A DNA stretch of 11,507 bases, taken from positions 1-11,507 of the forward strand of contig CAXQRU010000187.1 in the NCBI GenBank assembly GCA_964226685.1, read 5' to 3'. Source of the DNA: CAXQRU01 sp964226685. GTDB taxonomy: Bacteria > Pseudomonadota > Gammaproteobacteria > Pseudomonadales > Cellvibrionaceae. The notes under the pieces are model-generated. The model saw only the letters and a list, made by a program, of their open reading frames with translations. It was not told the origin of the DNA and ran no database searches. Positions 6,507 through 11,507 of the stretch are shown piece after piece. Within the stretch, counting starts at the first letter, position 1; each line of letters starts with the position of its first letter. A program made the position numbers and the translations under genes.

Positions 6507-6752
6507 CTACGCCTTGGTATCGAGCAACGCTCCCAATGCTTGATCAGCCACTTTTACTACCTTAGCCGAAGCATCAAAGAGCAGTTGTTGCTTTTCAATA
6601 TTGACAATAGGCTCGACGATATCAACTGCAGCGAAACCAGGCGTTTCAACAACACCCGAGCGAACCAGCTCATTGGCCGATTCAAGCATTGATCGGCTGC
6701 TGGCTTGCATTCCCATTACGCCTTGTTGAAAGGTTGACCCGTTAATATTCAT
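6507..6752 (-). CDS. Miniature flagellar rod/hook-like protein
   Basis: An 81-residue protein that reads as the two ends of a flagellar axial protein joined without the middle. Residues 8-33 (FQQGVMGMQASSRSMLESANELVRSG) follow the N-terminal rod pattern of small/hydrophobic residues, Gly-Met-x-Ala and a later Ala-Asn; TPGF at 37-40 recalls the TxGF loop after it. Residues 43-81 (VDIVEPIVNIEKQQ, then LFDASAKVVKVADQALGALL) resemble the C-terminal helix of FlgC/FlgG-type proteins (Flg_bbr_C). FlgC itself is about 130-150 residues, so this is unusually short. No flagellar operon is present here. The start has GAGG 6 bases upstream. It leads a three-gene unit with the SprA-like gene and the 87-residue gene. 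Assembly into a rod is unproven; an export substrate or plug role is possible. Confidence 0.75.
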   Translation of the reverse strand: MNINGSTFQQGVMGMQASSRSMLESANELVRSGVVETPGFAAVDIVEPIVNIEKQQLLFDASAKVVKVADQALGALLDTKA

Positions 6753-6768
6753 AGTTACCTCACAGTCA

Positions 6769-6797
6769 CTGAGAAAAATTAAGGTATTTTTCCTCAG
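6769..6797 (-). promoter_or_regulatory. Leader hairpin before the rod-like gene
   Basis: CTGAG-AAAAAT (6769-6779) pairs with ATTTTT-C-CTCAG (6786-6797): 11 base pairs with one bulged C and a 6-base loop. It ends 17 bases upstream of the rod-like ATG at 6752, next to its GAGG site. On the minus strand the stem itself holds a T-run, so it could act in attenuation or affect translation; it could also be the distal terminator of bioD. The rest of the 124-base gap to bioD is AT-rich, and I see no convincing promoter in it. Confidence 0.4.
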
Positions 6798-6876
6798 CTA
6801 TATTGATTCTACGGCAAAATCGAACAAAAAACACCCAGAAACATCAACCTGTTAAGACGAATTTTGCTTAAAAAGC

Positions 6877-7557
6877 TTAAGGCGGCAATAATTTGCCTAT
6901 ATCGAGGCAAGCGGATGCCTGCTTTATTGACACTGGCGTCATATGAGGGATCAAACCAATGCAAGGTGCCGGAATTCTGTCGCACAGTGATTGATAATTT
7001 GCCTGTACTTCGGCCATAGAGGGGTCGACCACATTGGCTACCCAAGCTGCCAAGCTCAAACCGGATTGCAAAATAGACTGCACCGTTAATAAACTGTGGT
7101 TAATACAACCCAGACGTAACCCTACGACCAATATCACGGGGGCTGCAATGCTGACGGCAACATCCGCCAAGGTCTCTTGATCATTGAGAGGAACCATCCA
7201 GCCACCTGCACCCTCGATAATCGTGAAGTCAGCCCGGTCCATGTGCTTGAGACAATGCTGAGTCAACAGCTCCATGCTCAGCGATTGCCCTATCAGTTCT
7301 GCGGCAATGTGAGGAGCAATAGCAGGCTCTAGAGCTACTGGATTAACAATGTTGTAGTCAACCTGAGTTGAGCTATGCCCCAAAAGCTTTAAGGCATCTT
7401 CATTTTTGAGCTGGCCGTTGATCATAGTGCAACCGGCCGCCACGGGTTTTAAGCCGAGGGTTGATAAACCTCGCTGATAGGCCCTTTGCAACAAAGCAGA
7501 GCTGACGAGCGTTTTACCCACATCGGTGTCAGTACCTGCAATAAAAAAAACAGACAT
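6877..7557 (-). CDS. bioD: Dethiobiotin synthetase
   Basis: Cytosolic ATP-dependent enzyme that closes the ureido ring of 7,8-diaminopelargonate with CO2 to give dethiobiotin, the next-to-last step of biotin synthesis. At 226 residues it is full length (Escherichia coli enzyme about 225). Seen: P-loop GTDTDVGKT (8-16), catalytic Lys37 in LGLKPVAAG, EGAGGWMVPL (115-124), VVGLRLGCINHSLLT (144-158) and base-specificity Asn175 in VANVVDP. The ATG at 7557 is chosen over an in-frame TTG at 7560: AGAGGGG lies just upstream, and the ATG shares one base with the stop of the preceding gene (TGATG). The other biotin genes (bioB, F, C, H) are not in the window, so bioD is separated from them here. Confidence 0.96.
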   Translation of the reverse strand: MSVFFIAGTDTDVGKTLVSSALLQRAYQRGLSTLGLKPVAAGCTMINGQLKNEDALKLLGHSSTQVDYNIVNPVALEPAIAPHIAAELIGQSLSMELLTQHCLKHMDRADFTIIEGAGGWMVPLNDQETLADVAVSIAAPVILVVGLRLGCINHSLLTVQSILQSGLSLAAWVANVVDPSMAEVQANYQSLCDRIPAPCIGLIPHMTPVSIKQASACLDIGKLLPP

Positions 7558-7826
7558 CAAGCCCCTCTCTGCTGGCGTTGTTTGGATAATTTAGCGGGAG
7601 TATTCTTTGCAAACAAATTGATGATGATGGCCACCATCATCAATATTGGTGATATGACTAAAGAGCCATAGAAACCAACAACAAACAGAAAATCACTGGA
7701 ATGAAAATACCTCATCAACAAGTAAAACCAAGCAACCAATAACAAACCCGTTATCATAAACAAAACAATCACCAAAGTGATCAAGCGCCCTGGGCATCGA
7801 TTGACTTGATCCCGTGAATATTCCAT
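7557..7826 (-). CDS. Small two-span membrane protein coupled to bioD
   Basis: I do not recognise a family. The 89-residue product has two strongly hydrophobic segments, about 15-38 and 46-72, and a basic tail (KLSKQRQQRGA), which by the positive-inside rule places both ends in the cytoplasm. There is no signal peptidase or lipobox site. The ATG at 7826 has an excellent ribosome site (GGGGAGGG, 6-7 bases upstream); an in-frame TTG one codon earlier is less likely. Its stop overlaps the bioD start by one base, so the two are translationally coupled. A link to biotin metabolism is suggested only by that coupling. Confidence 0.8.
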   Translation of the reverse strand: MEYSRDQVNRCPGRLITLVIVLFMITGLLLVAWFYLLMRYFHSSDFLFVVGFYGSLVISPILMMVAIIINLFAKNTPAKLSKQRQQRGA

Positions 7827-7897
7827 CAATTACCCTCCCCTTTATCGTTACCCCATAATGCGAGTATAATGCGTATTCACTCTCATAGGAAACTGAG
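7827..7897. promoter_or_regulatory. Divergent promoter region of the bioD unit and yihY
   Basis: This 71-base gap separates divergent genes and must carry both ribosome sites and probably both promoters. A perfect TATAAT lies at 7865-7870 on the plus strand, giving yihY a plausible -10 with only a poor -35 (TTATCG at 7842-7847, 17-base spacer). On the minus strand TATACT (complement of 7863-7868) overlaps it as a -10 for the 89-residue gene. Overlapping -10 boxes would make the two promoters compete. There is no obvious BirA-type operator. Confidence 0.5.
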
Positions 7898-8782
7898 ATG
7901 CGCTTTCTCTCTAGTGATTTTTTATTGCGCTTTTTTCCAGCACAGGTCTTGGCACGATTTTACAGTGATCATGGGCTGCGTCATAGTGCCGCCTTGGCAT
8001 TTAGTTCACTTTTAGCCTTAGCGCCTATGCTGGCCATTGTCTTTTCAGTACTTTCGCTGTTTTCTGCCTTCGATGAACTAGGCAACAATGTCGAGCACTT
8101 TGTGTTCCAGTGGTTAGTTCCCAGTGCCACGGATGATATTCAATATTACTTAGAGCAATTTGCAACAAGAGCCGGCAAAATGACCGTCATCAGTGTATTT
8201 GCTTTCTTTGTTACCACACTGATTTTGTTAAATAACATTGAAAACTCACTCAATGAAATTTGGCGCTCTAGCAATAAAAGACCCATTGTGCAACGGCTGC
8301 TCATCTATTGGGCCATGGTCACTCTGGGCCCTATTTTGATGGGCGCTAGTCTTTCGCTCTCAACTTACTTACTGTCATCCGAAATGCTTAATGATTTCAA
8401 TGAACCGCTGGTACTCGGGGCTTTGTCTCTGGAAATATTGCCTTTCACTTTTGAAATGATCGCATTCTTTTTACTTTACACAATTATGCCCAACACCAGC
8501 ATAAAATGGCGTTATTCACTCGTTGGCGCTATTGTAGCCGCCATTTTGTTTGAATTAAGCAAATGGGGCTTTAGCTTATTTATTAAAAACTTTAGCAACT
8601 ATGAACTCATCTATGGCGCCTTTGCAAGCTTACCCATTTTTCTTATTTGGATTTATGTATCTTGGATTGTGACCTTTCTAGGTGCTGAAGTCGTGGCTAT
8701 TTTGGGTGATTGTGATAGTGTTGAAACCATTGAAGAAGCTGAGGCTCAACAAAAAGCCCGCAATGAAAAAGACTGCCAATAA
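7898..8782 (+). CDS. YihY/UPF0761 family inner-membrane protein
   Basis: A 294-residue integral membrane protein of the YihY (once called BrkB) family, close in length to Escherichia coli YihY (about 290). Membrane segments are visible at about 37-56, 94-113, 136-158, 177-197, 207-229 and 245-268, giving six spans. The family signature GAFASLPIFLIWIYVSW (240-256) followed by FLGAEVVA (260-267) is intact, as is the early HSAALAFSSLLALAPM (29-44). The C-terminal tail (270-294) is acidic then mixed-charge and cytoplasmic. AGGAAAC before the ATG supports the start. The molecular function of the family is not settled; the old ribonuclease BN name was a mistake. It is transcribed alone and ends at a strong hairpin. 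Confidence 0.93.
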   Translation: MRFLSSDFLLRFFPAQVLARFYSDHGLRHSAALAFSSLLALAPMLAIVFSVLSLFSAFDELGNNVEHFVFQWLVPSATDDIQYYLEQFATRAGKMTVISVFAFFVTTLILLNNIENSLNEIWRSSNKRPIVQRLLIYWAMVTLGPILMGASLSLSTYLLSSEMLNDFNEPLVLGALSLEILPFTFEMIAFFLLYTIMPNTSIKWRYSLVGAIVAAILFELSKWGFSLFIKNFSNYELIYGAFASLPIFLIWIYVSWIVTFLGAEVVAILGDCDSVETIEEAEAQQKARNEKDCQ

Positions 8783-8796
8783 AAATAGGCCAGCAG

Positions 8797-8831
8797 CGCA
8801 ATAGATCACCTGATCTATTGCGACCTTTTTA
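8797..8831 (+). terminator. Strong intrinsic terminator of yihY, overlapping the truD stop
   Basis: CGCAATAGATCA (8797-8808) and TGATCTATTGCG (8811-8822) form a perfect 12-base inverted repeat around CC, followed after ACC by six T's (8826-8831). It starts 15 bases after the yihY stop. The truD stop (complement of 8815-8817) and its last two sense codons lie inside the right arm. On the minus strand the T-rich stretch is about 10 bases past the stem, so it could also weakly end truD transcription. Confidence 0.85.
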
Positions 8832-9801
8832 TAATGGCATCCAAAACGGTCGTTGCAAATGCGCCCGTAGGCAAACGAAAGCGCACTAGCCAATCATTGT
8901 CTTGCCACTCAGAGCTCACCAACTCAGGGAAAAGCACCAAATCCCGACGCTCCTGCTTTAAACCTAAATGTTCCAAACGCTCACACCAAACCGAAAAATC
9001 TTCTAATACGTCTGACTCAAGCGCCAAGGTCTCCTCTCGAACCAAAGGTCGCCCTCGACCCCACAAGGGTCCAGTTGGCAAATCGCTAGAGCTATCACCA
9101 GATAATACTCGGTTCCAAGTATCATTCTGCACTCGAGCGGCAAGCACCTGATTAAACAAATAGGAGCGAGCTGCTGACAACACCATAGCCCGATTCTGCC
9201 TCCCTGGCGACTTACCTTCTACAAACCATTGCTCAACCGCCGTCAAGTTGGCGCCACCATTTCCAAAACGCTGCTCACCAAAATAATTTGGCACGCCCGC
9301 AACTGCCAGCTCATGTAATTGATCAGACAAAGCCTTTTTTTCGTTATCACTTAATCCTATGCCATTATCAATGCTCTCTACATCTCTCAAACGAATACAA
9401 AACTCATTCGCTTGATGCCCGCCCAAACGCAATTTTTTTTGATGACGACTCACCACCAGGACTCGAACACCTTCATGATCACCAAGGGCTGCCCAATCAA
9501 CTGTAGGCCTATGAGGGAGATAAACACTAAACCATTGACGAGTGACAGCGTGGCGATCCTTACGCCCACAAAAACCGATATCTTGCTCACGAACACCGGC
9601 TAATTTCGCAATTAAACTGGCTACCCAACGAGTATTTTGGCCTCTCTTTTCGATATGTAATAAGACATGCTCGCCATCGCCCGCAGGCTCAAAACCGAGA
9701 ACCTCATTCACATAAAAATCCTCTGGCTGCTGCCTAAAAAAACCAGTCATTGAGGGAATTGAAAATGGGGAAGGAAAGTCAAGAGCTAATAAGTTCATCA
9801 T
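8815..9801 (-). CDS. truD: tRNA pseudouridine(13) synthase TruD
   Basis: Isomerises uridine 13 of tRNA (tRNA-Glu in Escherichia coli) to pseudouridine. The 328 residues are slightly shorter than the E. coli enzyme (349). Seen: QQPEDFYVNEVLGFEPAGDGEH (24-45), EKRGQNTRWVA (51-61), catalytic Asp82 in GRKDRHAVTRQWFS (79-92), and GVPNYFGEQRFG (169-180), the signature of the TruD domain, with the inserted TRUD region after it. Two adjacent ATGs (9801 and 9798) are possible starts; neither has a strong ribosome site. In many gammaproteobacteria truD sits between ispF and surE; here it is 43 bases after a symporter gene and converges on yihY, so it has left that cluster. Confidence 0.96.
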   Translation of the reverse strand: MMNLLALDFPSPFSIPSMTGFFRQQPEDFYVNEVLGFEPAGDGEHVLLHIEKRGQNTRWVASLIAKLAGVREQDIGFCGRKDRHAVTRQWFSVYLPHRPTVDWAALGDHEGVRVLVVSRHQKKLRLGGHQANEFCIRLRDVESIDNGIGLSDNEKKALSDQLHELAVAGVPNYFGEQRFGNGGANLTAVEQWFVEGKSPGRQNRAMVLSAARSYLFNQVLAARVQNDTWNRVLSGDSSSDLPTGPLWGRGRPLVREETLALESDVLEDFSVWCERLEHLGLKQERRDLVLFPELVSSEWQDNDWLVRFRLPTGAFATTVLDAIIKRSQ

Positions 9802-9818
9802 GGTTTACAACAATTAAG

Positions 9819-9832
9819 GCCCATCCATGGGC
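9819..9832 (-). terminator. Short hairpin between symporter gene and truD
   Basis: GCCCAT and ATGGGC flank two bases, in the 43-base gap between the symporter stop and the truD start. On the minus strand it is followed by CTTAATTGTTG, a poor T tract, so it would be a weak or partial terminator, leaving truD partly dependent on read-through. It may have no function. Confidence 0.3.
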
Positions 9833-9844
9833 ATTGCGAATCGT

Positions 9845-11179
9845 TTAGTCTCTAATGATACCGGCGTCAGGATCATTATAAACTTGCTCATCCAATTTAT
9901 TTTCACTTCTCGCAACGATCACTGAAACCATCGCATCACCTGTAACGTTAACCGCCGTGCGGATCATATCGAGAATACGATCAATACCTAGAATCAAACC
10001 AATACCCTCGATAGGGATACCCACCTGAGCAAATACCATGGATAACATGATCAGGCCAACACCGGGAACACCGGCTGTACCAATAGAGGCCAATACAGAC
10101 ATCAATACCACCGTCACATAACCCATGATATCCAGATCAACACCGTAAATATTGGCAATAAAAACCGTCGCCACACCTTGCATGATCGCTGTGCCATCCA
10201 TGTTAATGGTCGCACCAAAAGGTACCGAAAAAGAAGCTACAGATTTATCCACACCCATGCGTTCAGTCACTGTTTTTAACGTCACAGGAATGGTAGCATT
10301 TGAGCTTGAAGTACTAAAGGCAAATGTCTGGAAAGTCCTTGCCTTCGACAAAAAACGAACCACACTCATTCGGGAGAAAAGTTTCAAAAAGACACTTTGT
10401 GTAACAAACAGATGAAAGAAAAGACAAAAAACCAATACCAAAAAGTAACTTAGGATTTGCTCTAACAACCCCAACCCTAAGTTGGCAATAGAGCGTGCAA
10501 TCAATGCAAACACCGCATAGGGCGCCAAGCTCATAATCACATTGACCATTTGCATCATCGCCTCATTCGCTGACTCTACCCAGGACACAATTGAGTGCGA
10601 TTTCTTACCGGCCTTTAACAAAGCAATCCCCAGTAAAATAGCAAAGAAAATGACCTGTAGCATTTCACCGCTGGCCATCGCTTGAATTGGGTTGTTAGGC
10701 ACAATATTACTGATAACCTCAACAATACCGGGTGCTTCTTTAATCGCTACATTCTGGCTTTGTGCGATACCTTTTAAACTTTCAGCTTGCGACTCATCCA
10801 TGCCGCTACCAATATCAAAAAACACCGCTATACCGATAGCCGTAGAGATCGCAATCGCTGTCGTCAATAAGTATAAAATAAAAGATTTGCCACCGATGCG
10901 ACCCAAATATTTAAGATCACCTATACCACACACACCGCACACTAATGAAAATAAAACCAGTGGTACCACTAGCATTTTTAAAGCATTGACGAACAGATTG
11001 CCAATTAATGCAAAGACACCATCCACCAAATACACCTGAGCGGAGGATGCGCTTAGAGTACCATCCGTTTGCATCCCTGTTAGGCCCGCATAATTTAATA
11101 GTAAACCCGTAGCAATCCCCAAAAACATACCAATCATTACTTTCAGGGTTAGGCTCATTTTTTTTGCATGTGTAGTCAT
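9845..11179 (-). CDS. Dicarboxylate/amino acid:cation symporter (DAACS, GltP/GltPh-like)
   Basis: Inner-membrane carrier importing an acidic amino acid or C4-dicarboxylate with Na+ or H+. The 444-residue product has the full family fold: N-terminal scaffold helices, HP1 with the serine-rich tip STSSSNATIPVT (289-300), TM7 motif NMDGT (326-330), HP2 with SIGTAGVPGVGL (365-376), and TM8 carrying Asp400, Asp404, Arg407, Thr408, Asn411 and Asp415. These line up with Asp390, Asp394, Arg397, Thr398, Asn401 and Asp405 of GltPh. The retained Arg407 points to an acidic substrate rather than a neutral amino acid. The ATG at 11179 has GGAGA 7 bases upstream and begins close to the first helix; a GTG at 11242 would add an unlikely 21-residue leader. 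A TTGACG promoter lies about 110 bases upstream. Confidence 0.94.
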   Translation of the reverse strand: MTTHAKKMSLTLKVMIGMFLGIATGLLLNYAGLTGMQTDGTLSASSAQVYLVDGVFALIGNLFVNALKMLVVPLVLFSLVCGVCGIGDLKYLGRIGGKSFILYLLTTAIAISTAIGIAVFFDIGSGMDESQAESLKGIAQSQNVAIKEAPGIVEVISNIVPNNPIQAMASGEMLQVIFFAILLGIALLKAGKKSHSIVSWVESANEAMMQMVNVIMSLAPYAVFALIARSIANLGLGLLEQILSYFLVLVFCLFFHLFVTQSVFLKLFSRMSVVRFLSKARTFQTFAFSTSSSNATIPVTLKTVTERMGVDKSVASFSVPFGATINMDGTAIMQGVATVFIANIYGVDLDIMGYVTVVLMSVLASIGTAGVPGVGLIMLSMVFAQVGIPIEGIGLILGIDRILDMIRTAVNVTGDAMVSVIVARSENKLDEQVYNDPDAGIIRD

Positions 11180-11297
11180 TCTGTTCTCCGATAATCTGGA
11201 TGCTAGGACATTTTGACAACTGGACGGCGAATGTTTTAACACTCGTTAAACACAGGAATACGTTGGTTAGTTAGTCAAAAACTGTACGGGCGGGCAC

Positions 11298-11324
11298 TTT
11301 ATAGAGATTCTTGGTATTCGTCAA
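11298..11324 (-). promoter_or_regulatory. Likely sigma-70 promoter of the symporter gene
   Basis: Read on the minus strand, TTGACG (11324-11319) is followed after 15 bases by TATAAA (11303-11298); a 17-base spacing to TAAAGT is the alternative -10. Both hexamers are close to consensus although the first spacing is short. It would leave an untranslated leader of about 110 bases (to 11180), in which I see no riboswitch or strong hairpin. Confidence 0.5.
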
Positions 11325-11507
11325 TTGTTAGCCTTGTCCAATATGAAGTGATCCTGAAGTGAGTTGGTGTTTCTAGCATGAAATGATCCTGAACTGGGCA
11401 TGACGTATCGGCACCAATAGAGGCAGGTTGGTTAATGTTAATTCGAGCTGACAGTTTATTATTATTGACCTCTCCATGCCAGCACATTGTTCCCTGGCGG
11501 CGTGTGG
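11325..11507. repeat. Right-edge stretch with two direct repeats, possible IS end
   Basis: Two 19-base direct repeats, ATGAAGTGATCCTGAAGTG (11343-11361) and ATGAAATGATCCTGAACTG (11378-11396), match at 17 of 19 positions with starts 35 bases apart. Closely spaced, imperfect terminal repeats are typical of IS21-family ends, and a TG dinucleotide at 11327 could be the outer tip. A plus-strand frame is open from an ATG at 11435 (AGG site 7 bases before) to the window edge, giving MLIRADSLLLL and so on. A 62-codon minus-strand frame also crosses the repeats (11299-11487). I recognise neither product and call neither a gene. Regulatory repeats are the alternative. Confidence 0.35.

Noticed and set aside
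6798..6876. Sigma-28-like GCCG element upstream of the rod-like gene
   Set aside because: A GCCGTAGA stretch is visible on the minus strand but matches the FliA -10 only partly, and no TAAA-type -35 lies at the right distance.
10692..11039. A 115-codon plus-strand frame opposite the symporter
   Set aside because: It lies entirely within conserved symporter sequence and shows no independent coding signs.
11180..11242. GTG start adding 21 residues to the symporter
   Set aside because: The extension contains the GGAGA ribosome site for the ATG at 11179, and the family begins close to the first membrane helix.
11299..11487. A 62-codon minus-strand open frame near the right edge
   Set aside because: It crosses both direct repeats, has no ribosome site and no recognisable domain, and overlaps the symporter promoter; more likely a chance frame.
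11435..11507. Plus-strand frame from an ATG open to the window edge, with an AGG site upstream
   Set aside because: Only about 24 codons are visible and they do not resemble an IstA N-terminus or another family I know; mentioned only within the repeat feature.
1..11507. CRISPR arrays, tRNA genes, toxin-antitoxin pairs, prophage genes
   Set aside because: No regularly spaced repeats, tRNA-like cloverleaf, toxin/antitoxin pair or phage structural gene was seen on reading both strands.

Overview
The window looks like one end of a short-read contig from a marine-type gammaproteobacterium, probably near Oceanospirillales/Pseudomonadales. This is inferred from the gene families: a TakP-like TRAP binding protein, a DUF3094 protein (a family I know mainly from Pseudomonas-like gammaproteobacteria), a 600-residue-class acyl-CoA dehydrogenase close to bioD, TruD and YihY. 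Base composition is moderate and genes are densely packed with short gaps. No rRNA, tRNA, CRISPR array or phage gene was seen. Bases 1-47 are not genomic: they match the end of a dual-indexed Illumina P5 adapter, so the left edge is an assembly end.

Left block (56-3525): a TRAP transporter solute-binding protein on the minus strand is divergent from a plus-strand, translationally coupled operon. That operon holds a Cache-domain NarL-type histidine kinase, its LuxR-type response regulator and a 60-residue single-span DUF3094 protein. The 232-base gap between the two holds an inverted repeat and a TACGTA palindrome that could be the operator. The simplest reading is a carboxylate-sensing and uptake module. 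The permease subunits, if adjacent, lie beyond the left edge.

Middle block (3555-7826, all minus strand), in order of transcription: an 89-residue two-span membrane protein overlapping bioD; then, after about 120 bases, a three-gene cluster; then an acyl-CoA dehydrogenase with an extended C-terminus. The cluster holds a miniature flagellar-rod-like protein of 81 residues, a SprA-type putative metalloprotease with a HEQAH motif, and an unrecognised 87-residue helical protein. It is the least explained part of the window and the best candidate for a little-described system, possibly linked to flagellar or other export.

Right block (7898-11507): yihY (plus) converges on truD (minus), and a strong terminator hairpin overlaps the truD stop. 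Upstream of truD is a glutamate/dicarboxylate:cation symporter with an intact substrate-binding signature and a plausible promoter. The last 180 bases hold two 19-base near-identical direct repeats and no recognisable gene. They could be the terminal repeats of an insertion sequence, which would also explain a contig ending there, but this is unproven.
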